A DNA stretch of 64,000 nucleotides, from positions 1 through 64,000 of the forward strand of contig NZ_CAJGZK010000007.1 of NCBI RefSeq assembly GCF_904846215.1. The letters run 5' to 3'. The notes beneath the pieces are model-generated. The model ran no database searches. It saw nothing but the letters and a program-made list of their open reading frames with translations, and was not told the origin of the DNA. Each line of letters begins with the position of its first letter. Position 1 is the first letter of the stretch. The translations under genes were made by a program, and so were the position numbers. This document shows, one piece after another, positions 19,332 through 28,474 of the stretch. Source of the stretch: Psychrobacter glacincola. GTDB taxonomy: Bacteria > Pseudomonadota > Gammaproteobacteria > Pseudomonadales > Moraxellaceae.

Positions 19332-20194
19332 TAGGGCGTGTTGAACATTCATAACTTCAGCCAGATATAAGCGCAAGCGAGCGCTACCGTATTCTCATAA
19401 CTCTGCTTGAGCTTATCAAATCTGGTAGCAACCGCCCTATACTGTTTTAGCCTAGCAAAGGCATTTTCCACTAAGTGGCGTACTTTATACAAGTCCCAGT
19501 CCATATGATCGTTAGAGGACTTCGTGTTTCGCTTCCGAGGGATGTTATCACGCGTCCCTGCTTGTTCAATATGCGCGCGTAGTGCATCAGAATCATAGCC
19601 TTTATCGGCACATAAAACCTCTGTATCGCTCAAATCAACCTTGTCTATCAAATCAGGTGCGACTTTAACATCGTGGGTCGTACCATCTGACAAGACAAAG
19701 GTGATGGGATTGCCATGCGCATCAACTGCTAAGTGAATCTTGGTCGCGCGTCCTGCCACACTTTTACTAATGGATTGTAGGTTCTCGTTACCACCACTAC
19801 TGTGCTGATGTGCTTTGATATGAGTACCATCAATAAAGACCCACTCAAGATCTGAGTCTTTGATTAATAAAGCAAACAGCGTAATCAGCTTATTACTCTT
19901 AAACCAGCGCTGGTAAGCTTTGTAGACGGTATTAGGCTTGCCAAAGTAAGCTGGTAGATCCCGCCAAGGACAGCCAACACGCATGCGATAAAGCACGCCT
20001 TCAACCGTTTGTCTAAGATTTCCTTTGTCATAGATATTAAGTTCTAGTAAGATAGGTTTCAGTCTTGTCCAGTGTTCATCTTTGAGCATGGTGCGAGGCA
20101 TAGCGAACGATATCTTTTTTGTGTGAGAACTTAAAGATTAACCGTTCGCTATTTTTTTTGCTATCAATTTGGCACCAATGTTCAACACGCCCTA
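19332..20194 (-). mobile_element. Intact IS5-family insertion sequence with TA duplication
   Basis: Perfect 16-bp or longer terminal inverted repeats GGGCGTGTTGAACATT and AATGTTCAACACGCCC lie at 19334-19349 and 20177-20192. Each is flanked by TA, which I take as the target duplication. The element is 859 bp with one transposase gene filling it. The inward repeat overlaps the transposase stop codon. It sits between lysR and a DUF4031 gene and appears complete. Confidence 0.93.
19349..20101 (-). CDS. IS5-family DDE transposase
   Basis: A 250-residue single-frame transposase. The N-terminal domain LKDEHWTRLKPIL followed by RMRVGCPWRDLPAYFG is typical of the IS5 group. The catalytic acidic residues are in FIDGTHIKAH (about residue 92), LCADKGYDSD (about 160) and LVENAFARLKQYR (about 213). 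The frame is uninterrupted and both terminal repeats are present, so the element may be active. The plus-strand side of its promoter lies at 20110-20170. Confidence 0.93.
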   Translation of the reverse strand: MPRTMLKDEHWTRLKPILLELNIYDKGNLRQTVEGVLYRMRVGCPWRDLPAYFGKPNTVYKAYQRWFKSNKLITLFALLIKDSDLEWVFIDGTHIKAHQHSSGGNENLQSISKSVAGRATKIHLAVDAHGNPITFVLSDGTTHDVKVAPDLIDKVDLSDTEVLCADKGYDSDALRAHIEQAGTRDNIPRKRNTKSSNDHMDWDLYKVRHLVENAFARLKQYRAVATRFDKLKQSYENTVALACAYIWLKL

Positions 20195-20262
20195 ATTGTT
20201 AATTTAAGAAACTGATAATTAGTAGCGTATAGCCACTATTGAATCATATTTACAACAATAAA

Positions 20263-20550
20263 TTAAGCATCATCAGAGCGTGACATTTGATATTGCAACT
20301 CTACTTTGAGCTTCTTTGCACATTCTATAATCTTTTTTCGATCGGCAGGGATAGCACCATACTCAATGGCAGTTTCGCGCATTTGCACCGTCACATCATA
20401 ATGCGGATAACTGGCATGACGGTGAAATAAGCGTTTATCTACTTCTATCAAAGCGGCAAAATCATGTAGCTCTTGCAAGGTATCTGCCAGCATATGGCAC
20501 CACTTATAACCTCTGAACTCTATCTGCATAAAATCTACGTATATCGCCAT
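20263..20550 (-). CDS. DUF4031 domain protein
   Basis: A 95-residue protein. It begins MAIYVDFMQIEFRGYKWCHMLAD, the invariant opening of DUF4031, and continues with TLQELHDFA, HYDV and a middle IPADRKKIIECAK. Full length for the short members of this family. No function is established. It lies alone between the IS5 element and the transglutaminase gene and is followed by a serine/aspartate-rich end. Confidence 0.8.
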   Translation of the reverse strand: MAIYVDFMQIEFRGYKWCHMLADTLQELHDFAALIEVDKRLFHRHASYPHYDVTVQMRETAIEYGAIPADRKKIIECAKKLKVELQYQMSRSDDA

Positions 20551-20620
20551 ATAACCGACCTTTCATCCCTTGCATAAAACTCACTAAGTATTTTTACTCT
20601 AGTACGTTCATAAAGCACAA

Positions 20621-22882
20621 TCAATATAACCTTGGTAAATCACTTATGTTTTCTTTTAGCTGCTTTAGTACTTTTTGGTACTCATTATCCCTAATATCTT
20701 GTGTGCTTAAACGCCCATAACGCAGCTGGCGATAATCCTGTTTAATCTGCTCAACTTTTATCTGAATCGCTGTCAAATCGTTGCTTCCTATCAGCTTATT
20801 TACAGCGCGATTTTGAATAGTTGTCTCAGCATCTATAGCAGCTACCGTTGCCAAGCGTTCAAGCCATGCCAACTGCCCTTCGCTCTCATGACGAGCCAGC
20901 GCTTTATCCGCTTTGCTAAGACGCTTTGATAATTGAACAAGCGGTAAATCGGCTGGGTGCCAGCGTTTGCGTCGACGTTGCCAGATAAAGAAGACCAAAA
21001 TAGCCATGACGCTAATGGCACTCACCGACAACCAAATAATTTGTTCCATCATTGAGCGGATATTGAACCACTTAAGTAGTGAGTCAGCTTGCTTGTCTTG
21101 ATCATAGCCAACGACGTCCTTTTGCCAATAGTAACTTGCTTGGTCAGATAAACGGCGCAAGGTTTGTAGCATTTGATACTGCTGATAGCTGATTTGCGCG
21201 CCAGCCCCATCACCAAACATCGTAGCGCCTTGTGCCTGCGTCATCGTATTCATGCCTTGCTCAACGCGCTCAGGTGCTACAAACGCAGTCGGATCGACAC
21301 GAAGCCAACCTTTACCCTCAAGCCATACCTCAGTCCAAGCGTGCGCGTCCATCTGCCGTACTTCCCAAACATTGCCGCTACGACTCAGCTCGCCGCCTTG
21401 ATAGCCAGCCACTACTCGCGCAGGAATACCAGCTGCCCGCAGCATAAAAGTAAAGCTTGAAGAATAATGCTCACAGAATCCTGCTTTGGTCTCAAATAAA
21501 AACTCGTCGATACGATTGGTATTGAGCCGTGGCGGCGATAGCGTATAGCGAAATTCTGTCTGATGAATCCAGCGCTCGATAGCGGCCATATAGCGTACAG
21601 GATCTGACCCTGACTGCGCAAAAAGCTGCTGAGCCAACGCTCGCGCTTGTGGATTGCCACTTTTGGGCAAGGCAAGATTTAGTTGTCGTGCCTCATCAGT
21701 GAGAATAGGATCAATCTGCATCGACGCAAACTGCGACACATCGTAGCGCAGCTGCTGCGTGACAGGCTGGTCTTTTAATAAAGTAAAGTCCGATGTGATA
21801 CTGATATCTTGTTGCTGTGCAAACGGGTAATCGAGTCCAAATAGCCAGTTTTGCTGAGTAGGTTCTAAGATAATCTGATAGTTATTGGGAGCAGATTTCA
21901 CTGCATCAGGAACAGTCGAAAACGCATTTTCAATCCAAGTAGGTATAGGTAACGTAGGCTGCCATGCTCGCTGCTGCGGGCTTTGACGCCAAGTAACGCC
22001 ATCAAAATCGCTAAACACCAAGCCTCGCCAATACAACTCCTGCTGCGGGGGTCGATTGTCTGTAAATTCTACGCGAAAAGCCAATTCGGTCGACTGACCC
22101 AAATTCGCAAAGTCACCTGGCGACATGCTATCAGAGACACCTGTGGTTGCTTGCTGACCTGATAACTGTACTGACCATAACGGCGGCAAGCGCGGAAAGA
22201 ATAGAAACAGCACCACCAATAATGGCAATGCTCCAATGCCCAATACACCCAAAGTGCGCAGACGACCATCACCGCGACTATTGCCATCATCGTTTAACGC
22301 AATAAACGCCAATAATATAATGACCGCGCCAATAATGACCTCCAAGGTAGTGATTAATCCTTGGTCCATTAAAAACAATGCTGCGAGTACGAATAGCGAT
22401 AAATTCAACACTACATAGGCATCACGGCGCTGATACAATTCCCACAGCTTACTGATAAGGCATAGCACTAAAAATGCCACGCCCATATCCAGCCCAAACG
22501 CAGTATTGTAGGTCAGCCATAGACCTACCAGCCCTAATAAGAAACCAAGCATTTGCATGGCTTGATAGACGCGTTTTAAATGACGACCTTTTTTAAACTT
22601 CGCTTTAATACGTGGCAGCTGCGCAATAATACTGACCACTGCAAAACCTATTAACCATAAGGGCAAGTGCGCCGCATGAGGTAAAATAACGATGACTTGG
22701 GCGATTAATACCCAGTAATAGGCTGGTAGCGCTAAGAGATGGCGATACCATTTTCTAGTATTGTCCCGTTCAGTATCAGAGCGAATGCTTTGACCCACTG
22801 CCAACTGCTCAAAGCTTGCTATAGACGCTTCTATAGGTAGGTTTTTAGAGGAGGCTTTAATCAAGTGTTGAGAGTCGTTCAT
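20621..22882 (-). CDS. TgpA-like membrane transglutaminase (DUF3488/transglutaminase)
   Basis: A 753-residue inner-membrane protein. Six or more N-terminal helices (about residues 35-220) belong to DUF3488. A periplasmic transglutaminase-like domain follows with catalytic Cys in AGFCEHYSSSF (about 475), His in MDAHAWTEVW (about 515) and Asp in VDPTAFV (about 533). Then come a helix near 625-645 and a cytoplasmic DUF4129-like tail. Start ATG 22882 overlaps the stop of the DUF58 gene (ATGA), proving translational coupling. Pseudomonas TgpA is essential for growth; the substrate is unknown. It is the last gene of the MoxR-DUF58-TgpA unit. Confidence 0.88.
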   Translation of the reverse strand: MNDSQHLIKASSKNLPIEASIASFEQLAVGQSIRSDTERDNTRKWYRHLLALPAYYWVLIAQVIVILPHAAHLPLWLIGFAVVSIIAQLPRIKAKFKKGRHLKRVYQAMQMLGFLLGLVGLWLTYNTAFGLDMGVAFLVLCLISKLWELYQRRDAYVVLNLSLFVLAALFLMDQGLITTLEVIIGAVIILLAFIALNDDGNSRGDGRLRTLGVLGIGALPLLVVLFLFFPRLPPLWSVQLSGQQATTGVSDSMSPGDFANLGQSTELAFRVEFTDNRPPQQELYWRGLVFSDFDGVTWRQSPQQRAWQPTLPIPTWIENAFSTVPDAVKSAPNNYQIILEPTQQNWLFGLDYPFAQQQDISITSDFTLLKDQPVTQQLRYDVSQFASMQIDPILTDEARQLNLALPKSGNPQARALAQQLFAQSGSDPVRYMAAIERWIHQTEFRYTLSPPRLNTNRIDEFLFETKAGFCEHYSSSFTFMLRAAGIPARVVAGYQGGELSRSGNVWEVRQMDAHAWTEVWLEGKGWLRVDPTAFVAPERVEQGMNTMTQAQGATMFGDGAGAQISYQQYQMLQTLRRLSDQASYYWQKDVVGYDQDKQADSLLKWFNIRSMMEQIIWLSVSAISVMAILVFFIWQRRRKRWHPADLPLVQLSKRLSKADKALARHESEGQLAWLERLATVAAIDAETTIQNRAVNKLIGSNDLTAIQIKVEQIKQDYRQLRYGRLSTQDIRDNEYQKVLKQLKENISDLPRLY

Positions 22883-23925
22883 AGTGATTTTGCCAACCTT
22901 AGCAAGCAAACTTGTGCAAAGCTGTCGCCCTCGCCCATCATTGCCGCAGAGGACACATCAGACGGCGCCTCATTTGGTAAGCGCATATTAAACGGTACGC
23001 CCAATTGCCCGAGCGTTAGTGCCCCGTGCGCCAGTTGTGCCAGCTTCTGTTCATGATGCGCGGCTGGCATATCGGCATAATCTAACGTTTGCTCATGACC
23101 GACAGGATCGGCAAAATGCTTGGTAAGCATACCCTGACCACGCGCCACATGTCCCCAAGATACCCGTGCCAGCGACTCCCCTTCAATATAGCTATCTAGC
23201 CGCTCAAAGTCATCTTGACCTTGCCGATACTGCGCACCGGTAGGTAAATCCTCCTGACTTGCGATTGCATACTGAGCTTGCCAATCGAATGCTTCAGGTT
23301 TTGGATACACCCAAGCCGTACGTGCAAAATACACGTAAGACCATGCGCGCATAATACCCAAAGGATAAACGGTTTTTATGGTCAATCTTGGTAATTCAAG
23401 CTGTCCACGTACGTGCGTCTGTACAGGCAGTCTGATAATTTGCTCATCTTGCAACCTTGTGACCATTATTGAACTTTGATTTTCTATGCGGTTATTGTGG
23501 CGGATGCTATTTTTGTTGGCTTTATTTTTCTTCTGTTCAGCAGCCTGCTTAAAGCTAAATAACAACTGCCGCCTTGGTTGACGATTCTCACTGCGCAGCT
23601 GCAAGGTGACCCAAACAGGCGCGCCCGCTTCTGCCATAGTCACATCCAATAAACGCACCTTTAAGCCTGAGATATGCGCAAAGGTCACATGAAAACTGAT
23701 AAGCCAAACGCTGATCAGATAAAAGCACAAGCCCAGTACCAAGTTATTGCCATAGTTAATACCAGCAATAAAAGTAATAATCAGCAGCACCGCAAACAGC
23801 AACCCTTCGCGGCTAAAAAAGATATAAACGTTACGAAGATTAAGTACAGCGCTGTCACTGGTTGGCGCGCGCGAAGCGAACCATCGATTGGCCGCTGAAG
23901 TAAAAGCTTTTGGCAAAAGGCTCAT
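22879..23925 (-). CDS. DUF58 domain membrane protein
   Basis: A 348-residue protein with two adjacent N-terminal membrane helices (about residues 38-78). A DUF58 region lies at its C-terminal half; the family motif is seen in RYDSYIEGESLARVSWGHVARGQGM-type sequence near 240-265 (RLDSYIEGE, VSWGHVARG). DUF58 proteins pair with MoxR AAA+ ATPases, whose gene is just upstream. The stop overlaps the start of the transglutaminase gene. A MITE lies between this gene and moxR. A Lys/Asn-rich insert around 135-155 looks flexible. Confidence 0.85.
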   Translation of the reverse strand: MSLLPKAFTSAANRWFASRAPTSDSAVLNLRNVYIFFSREGLLFAVLLIITFIAGINYGNNLVLGLCFYLISVWLISFHVTFAHISGLKVRLLDVTMAEAGAPVWVTLQLRSENRQPRRQLLFSFKQAAEQKKNKANKNSIRHNNRIENQSSIMVTRLQDEQIIRLPVQTHVRGQLELPRLTIKTVYPLGIMRAWSYVYFARTAWVYPKPEAFDWQAQYAIASQEDLPTGAQYRQGQDDFERLDSYIEGESLARVSWGHVARGQGMLTKHFADPVGHEQTLDYADMPAAHHEQKLAQLAHGALTLGQLGVPFNMRLPNEAPSDVSSAAMMGEGDSFAQVCLLRLAKSL

Positions 23926-24004
23926 GGCTACCCTATCGTTACCATAAAATTGACAATATTATTAATATTCGGCGAAAAGGTTTGATGACGATATGCTGAA
24001 CAAC

Positions 24005-24141
24005 TATAGTCAGAGAAAAGTAATATCGATACATCAAGTACTGCTGATATTAATTTTTCTTGCTTGCTGTAGCTAGCCGACAGAGGCTACAAAAAATTTA
24101 TATCAGCAGCACTGTAGCGTTTTTGAGATATTTTAACTATA
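24005..24141 (+). repeat. MITE copy 5 (alpha subfamily) inside the MoxR operon
   Basis: TATAGTCAG / AACTATA ends with TA duplications. Arms AGTACTGCTGATAT and ATATCAGCAGCACT. The core centre TAGCTAGCC with GGCTAC matches copy 4. It separates the moxR stop from the DUF58 start, so it would be transcribed as part of the operon. Confidence 0.9.
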
Positions 24142-24202
24142 TCTAAAAATTCCATTTCAGTATTCAATAATTTGAGACGAGCAGTTACCGGATGATAAAC
24201 GT

Positions 24203-25207
24203 TTAAACAATAACCGCCACTTCTGCCAAAATACGCTGAGCGATGGTTGGTGTTGCTTGCCCACCAGTCAAATGCGCAGGTACAAAGCGCTGACCAAGAC
24301 GATGATCCGTAACTGCAGCAAACACCGCTTGGACATCTTCAGGGGTCATTTCCATATGCCCCGATACATAGGCATAAGCCTGAGCGGCACGCTGTAACGA
24401 CAATGCACCGCGCGGCGACAGACCATGATACTCGTGACTTTCTCGTGTTTTTGCGACCAGTCTTTGCAGATAATCTAAGACCACATCCGCGACATAAACT
24501 TGCTTGACGCCTTGCTGCGCCAACAACACAGCCCTTGTATCAAGCACTGCCTCTAAACTATTCAAAAGCTCGCGGCGATCTTGACCTTTTAATAGCTCCC
24601 GCTCTGCCGCAGGCGATGGATAACCGAGCGACAAACACAATAAAAATCGATCTAGCTGCGACTCAGGAAGTGGGTAAACACCCGCTTGCTGCAAAGGGTT
24701 TTGAGTGGCTATCACAAAAAATGGCTTTGGCAAAAGATAGCTTTGCCCATCTTGTGTCACCTGCCGCTCCTCCATCGCTTCAAGTAAAGCGCTCTGAGTT
24801 TTGGGACTTGAGCGATTTATCTCATCAGCAAGCAGCAGCTGAGTAAAGATAGGACCTGCTCGAAACTCAAACTGCAGCTTGCTTTGATCGTAGATACTCA
24901 TGCCCAATATATCAGCCGGCAGCATATCATTGGTGAACTGAACACGGCTAAAACTTAACCCTAACAGCTGCGCTAACCCTTGTGCCAGAGTGGTTTTTCC
25001 CATACCCGGCAAGTCTTGTAGCAGTAAATGTCCGCCTGCTAAAATGCCGCTAAGCGCAAGCTTAACTACCTGTGATTTGTCCAGCACGATTTGATTCAAT
25101 TGCGCCATTAATTGGAAGATTTCTTGCTGGTTATGAGTATAATCAGCCGCACTAACTGTCTGAGTGGGTGTTTCTGGTATCAGCTTATGTTTCGATGAAA
25201 GTGGCAT
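24203..25207 (-). CDS. MoxR-family AAA+ ATPase
   Basis: A 334-residue MoxR ATPase. Walker A is LPGMGKTTLAQ near residue 64. Walker B is LLLADEINRSSPKTQSALLEAMEE near 126-149, where the ADEINR run is the MoxR signature. Sensor 1 is FFVIATQNPLQQAG near 168, and the SPRGALSL motif near 267 belongs to the lid. MoxR ATPases act as chaperones for metal insertion or complex assembly, with DUF58 partners. First gene of the MoxR-DUF58-transglutaminase set; AGTGGC around the start gives no strong ribosome site. The leader of about 25 residues before the fold is polar. Confidence 0.9.
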   Translation of the reverse strand: MPLSSKHKLIPETPTQTVSAADYTHNQQEIFQLMAQLNQIVLDKSQVVKLALSGILAGGHLLLQDLPGMGKTTLAQGLAQLLGLSFSRVQFTNDMLPADILGMSIYDQSKLQFEFRAGPIFTQLLLADEINRSSPKTQSALLEAMEERQVTQDGQSYLLPKPFFVIATQNPLQQAGVYPLPESQLDRFLLCLSLGYPSPAAERELLKGQDRRELLNSLEAVLDTRAVLLAQQGVKQVYVADVVLDYLQRLVAKTRESHEYHGLSPRGALSLQRAAQAYAYVSGHMEMTPEDVQAVFAAVTDHRLGQRFVPAHLTGGQATPTIAQRILAEVAVIV

Positions 25208-25275
25208 ATTGGTGGCTGCATTATGGGCGATTATGGGTTTAACTTATGAGGAAAACAAGAGGTCTCAGGCAAGCG

Positions 25276-25731
25276 TTATTTATCATTTTCAACGATCGGG
25301 GCAGCTGCGCGAAGGGTAGACAAATAGGCAATCACGTCCGCACGTTCTTTGGCATCAGGCATAGGATCTGCTAGCATCTTAGAGTCTGGCATGGCTTTTT
25401 CTGCATCGGCAATATAAGTATCAAGTGTTTGAGCATCCCAAACCCAACCTGAGGCTTTTAGTCCTTCACTATAAGTATAATCTGCAAGCTTCGCTGCCGG
25501 CGCGCCATAAATATTCATCAGCTGCGGACCTTTTTTATTGAGACCGGGATTTAGCTGATGACACTGACCACAAGCGTCTTTATATATCAGAGCGCCGTTA
25601 TCAGCATCACCTTCTGTATATAGTGGCAGCGTAACAGGCGCACGATAATCAGGCGGTATTTTCTCACAAGCACTTAGCAGCAAAGCGGCGACAAGCATAC
25701 CGACCAGTTGATATTTTTTGACTATAGACAT
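25276..25731 (-). CDS. Class I cytochrome c lipoprotein
   Basis: A 151-residue precursor. The lipoprotein signal ends in LLLSAC (cysteine at about residue 22), so the protein is membrane-anchored on the outside of the cytoplasmic membrane. The haem motif is CGQCH near 54. The distal methionine ligand is probably in DSKMLADPMPD near 117, and ADVIAYLSTL at the end is the usual C-terminal helix. This layout fits mitochondrial-type c cytochromes that carry electrons to oxidases. It sits 69 bases downstream of moxR's start and is transcribed in the same direction, but is probably a separate unit. Confidence 0.85.
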   Translation of the reverse strand: MSIVKKYQLVGMLVAALLLSACEKIPPDYRAPVTLPLYTEGDADNGALIYKDACGQCHQLNPGLNKKGPQLMNIYGAPAAKLADYTYSEGLKASGWVWDAQTLDTYIADAEKAMPDSKMLADPMPDAKERADVIAYLSTLRAAAPIVENDK

Positions 25732-25851
25732 GGTGTCATCTTTAATTAATAGGTATTGATGTCGATGAGTCTACATCAACCATCCTATAATGCAAAGGGT
25801 GATAGACATCGATAGCCGTCTGTAGACTATAAACGCATAGTATTGATATAG

Positions 25852-25990
25852 TATAGTGAGTTTACTACAAAAGTGTTATAGCGCTATTGGTATGAATTTT
25901 GCGCAGCCTCTGGGAACGCAGCACGCCAGTAAAATTTGTACCAATAGCGTGTTTAAATTTTCATAACATTTTTATTTTCGTCTAACTATA
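25852..25990 (-). repeat. MITE copy 6 (divergent, delta)
   Basis: TATAGTGAG / AACTATA ends with TA duplications, arms GCGCTATTGGTA and TACCAATAGCG, and the GCAGCCTCTG half of the core. The other half has diverged (CAGCACGCCAGTAAAATT instead of CAGCAAGCAAGAAAAATT). Probably the oldest copy in the window. Confidence 0.8.
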
Positions 25991-26011
25991 TTGATGAATA
26001 TAAAACAAGGC

Positions 26012-28105
26012 TTAACTCTCGTTAGAGACTGTGATGGTGTTACTCGGCGCTTCTAGATAATTGCCTTGTAGGTAACGTGCTCCCACACTCCATGCAACAG
26101 ACATGGTCGCGGCATCTTCAATATAAGGCATTAATACATCAACGCCACTCTCATTGGTACGTACGATAATTGATTTGACCGTCTCTAAATTGTCAGCGGC
26201 ATCAATCCCCTCGACATAATTACGGGCTAAGCGTACCATATTTGGACGAACAAGATTGGCAAGCTCCACAGATTTGACAGATGAGCCAAAATTGTTGATG
26301 CCAAGCTGGCAGTTTATCTGATTGAGCGCGGTAAATTGAGATTTCGCTACCGTTAAATAATCCGAGATGTCTTTTTCATTGAACTGCAGTGTCAACGCCC
26401 CAGCTTTACCACCGATGGCATTGATGAGCTGGCTTGCAACACTCGGCAGTTTTTTATCGATTAAAGACGCACTGGTTAGCTGTACCAGTAACCGCGCCTC
26501 TGAATGGGTTTTACGCACTTCATTGATTCTTTTACAGGCATTAATTAGTACCCAACGGTCTATTTTTTCTAATAATTGATGAGATTTGGCAACTGCCATA
26601 AACTGATCTGGGGTCAATATGGTATTGTCCGCATTTGCTAGCGGTAAGCGCAGGTATACTTCAAAGAAGTCACTACGGTCGTTATTGATGTCATATATTG
26701 GCTGAAACAATAACTGAAAACGATTATTTGTGATGGCATCGACCAGAGATTCTGCCAGTGCATGATCATCACTATTGGCGTGTTCACTGGCATCATACAA
26801 ATGATATCTTCCACCATTATTGGAGGTCTCAATCATAATTTGATTGATGGCATCCATGGCGCGCTCAAGGAGTACTCTTGGCTCAGGGGTGTTTTTTTCA
26901 ATTTTAACAATAGCAATACTTGCCGTCGTACTGGTTGTACGCTTATCTACCTCAATAAGCATATTACTGATACTTATACCAATCTGTTCAGCCAGCTTTT
27001 CAAGCGCAGCTGTCGTCTGATTTTCGACCAAAATAGTAAATGCCTTATCACTAAAGCGGCTGACATGACCATCGGCTACCAGCTCATCTAGGGTATTCGC
27101 GACTTGTTTTACCGTGCTGTCAATACCTTGCAGACCTAAACTGTTTCTAATTTTGCCGACATTATCGAGTTGCACATACAACAGTGCCGCCGTCAAAGTG
27201 CCCTTTTTGGCCTGCTCATAGGCTGCCGTCAGCTGCTCTTCAAAGCTGTGGCGATTATCAATGCCCGTTAAGCTGTCTTTACGCTCAGCCTCAGCCAAAC
27301 GTTTGGCAACCTCACTGCTATTGCTGTTATTTTGTTGAATGATTATCTGGGTGACCGGCTCACCATCTAGTGTCGCTATTGCCAACTGTAATTTTGCTTC
27401 AAACGTACTGCCATCTGTACGTCGACTCTCAAAATTAAACTCAACGTCTTTACGGTTCCCTTTGTCGAACTGACGCAAAAACTGTTTAACGGCTTTGACA
27501 TTGTCACCACCCGCAATCAAATCAATCACAGGTATGCCAATGATGTCGTTCATCTGCTCAAAACCAAATAACTGCAGATACGGATCATTGGCAAAGATAT
27601 GAATGCCTTGATCGATATAAGCGACTGCACTTTTCGAGTTTTTAATCAGGACGTTTGCGCGCTGTTCTGCCTCAGATAGCACAGAGTGCAATGTCTTGAG
27701 CTGTTGGCGACTGTGCAAGTTTTCGTGCAATAAGCGAATAGCCATGATGACTGCCATTTCTTGCTCTGCATAGAGTGCCTTAACCATCGTACCATTCACG
27801 ATAGAAGGCAAGCCTTCGTCATTCTGAGCGTTGGCTACCGTGTCTTTATTTATCAAACAAACTAAGGGCAAATCAATATTTTGCTCTTGAATGATAGCAA
27901 CCACATCGGTAAAACTCATATCGTAGGCTTGACCGAAAACCAAGACATCCCAAGACTGTCGTAGCGATTTCAATAACTCTTCTTTATCATCCAAAAAACC
28001 TAAATTCACGCTGTCATAGTACGAACCTAGCAAGTGTACGAGGCGCTCAGCATAGAGCTGATCAGCATCGATAACCAATAAGTTTAAGAGAGAATGAGTA
28101 CGCAT
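26012..28105 (-). CDS. fimX: FimX-like regulator with degenerate GGDEF and EAL domains
   Basis: A 697-residue protein with the FimX order: receiver-like domain (about 8-125), coiled linker, PAS (about 155-265), GGDEF (about 285-435) and EAL (about 455-690). The receiver lacks the canonical phospho-Asp setting. The GGDEF signature is replaced by FSDKAF and the EAL motif by EVYL, so no cyclase or phosphodiesterase activity is expected; in Pseudomonas FimX the degenerate EAL binds c-di-GMP and promotes type IV pilus assembly. Length nearly equals P. aeruginosa FimX (691). The upstream gene encodes a PilZ-like protein, and a MITE lies between. Role in twitching motility is inferred. Confidence 0.85.
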   Translation of the reverse strand: MRTHSLLNLLVIDADQLYAERLVHLLGSYYDSVNLGFLDDKEELLKSLRQSWDVLVFGQAYDMSFTDVVAIIQEQNIDLPLVCLINKDTVANAQNDEGLPSIVNGTMVKALYAEQEMAVIMAIRLLHENLHSRQQLKTLHSVLSEAEQRANVLIKNSKSAVAYIDQGIHIFANDPYLQLFGFEQMNDIIGIPVIDLIAGGDNVKAVKQFLRQFDKGNRKDVEFNFESRRTDGSTFEAKLQLAIATLDGEPVTQIIIQQNNSNSSEVAKRLAEAERKDSLTGIDNRHSFEEQLTAAYEQAKKGTLTAALLYVQLDNVGKIRNSLGLQGIDSTVKQVANTLDELVADGHVSRFSDKAFTILVENQTTAALEKLAEQIGISISNMLIEVDKRTTSTTASIAIVKIEKNTPEPRVLLERAMDAINQIMIETSNNGGRYHLYDASEHANSDDHALAESLVDAITNNRFQLLFQPIYDINNDRSDFFEVYLRLPLANADNTILTPDQFMAVAKSHQLLEKIDRWVLINACKRINEVRKTHSEARLLVQLTSASLIDKKLPSVASQLINAIGGKAGALTLQFNEKDISDYLTVAKSQFTALNQINCQLGINNFGSSVKSVELANLVRPNMVRLARNYVEGIDAADNLETVKSIIVRTNESGVDVLMPYIEDAATMSVAWSVGARYLQGNYLEAPSNTITVSNES

Positions 28106-28161
28106 AGAAAGCCTTTTTAATCTTATAAAATAATATGAGTCGCCGATGCGCTGTAGTCAAA

Positions 28162-28299
28162 TATAGTCAATGAAAAGTAATATCGACACATTATGTACTG
28201 CTGGTATCAATTTTTCTTGCTTGCTGTGCCTACGCAGACAGAGGCTGCAAAAAATTTGTACCCGCAGTACCGTAGCGTTTTTAGGGTATTTTGACTATA
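28162..28299 (+). repeat. MITE copy 7 (alpha subfamily)
   Basis: TATAGTCAA / GACTATA ends with TA duplications; arms GTACTGCTGGTA and TACCCGCAGTAC (one mismatch). Lies between fimX and its upstream partner gene in a 369-base gap that has no other visible feature. Confidence 0.9.
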
Positions 28300-28474
28300 G
28301 ATGAAAAATACCAGAATATTAAGAAACAGCATCGTGGTTATTGTTGTCATTATAAACAATAATGCAACCGACTGCTGCTTAACTTACTATGGCAATTGTT
28401 AAATGGTACGAACCAATAGCTGTATTTTATTACATGGCTATCAGAGTGTTTAAGGATCAGAACTTTTAAGTAAA

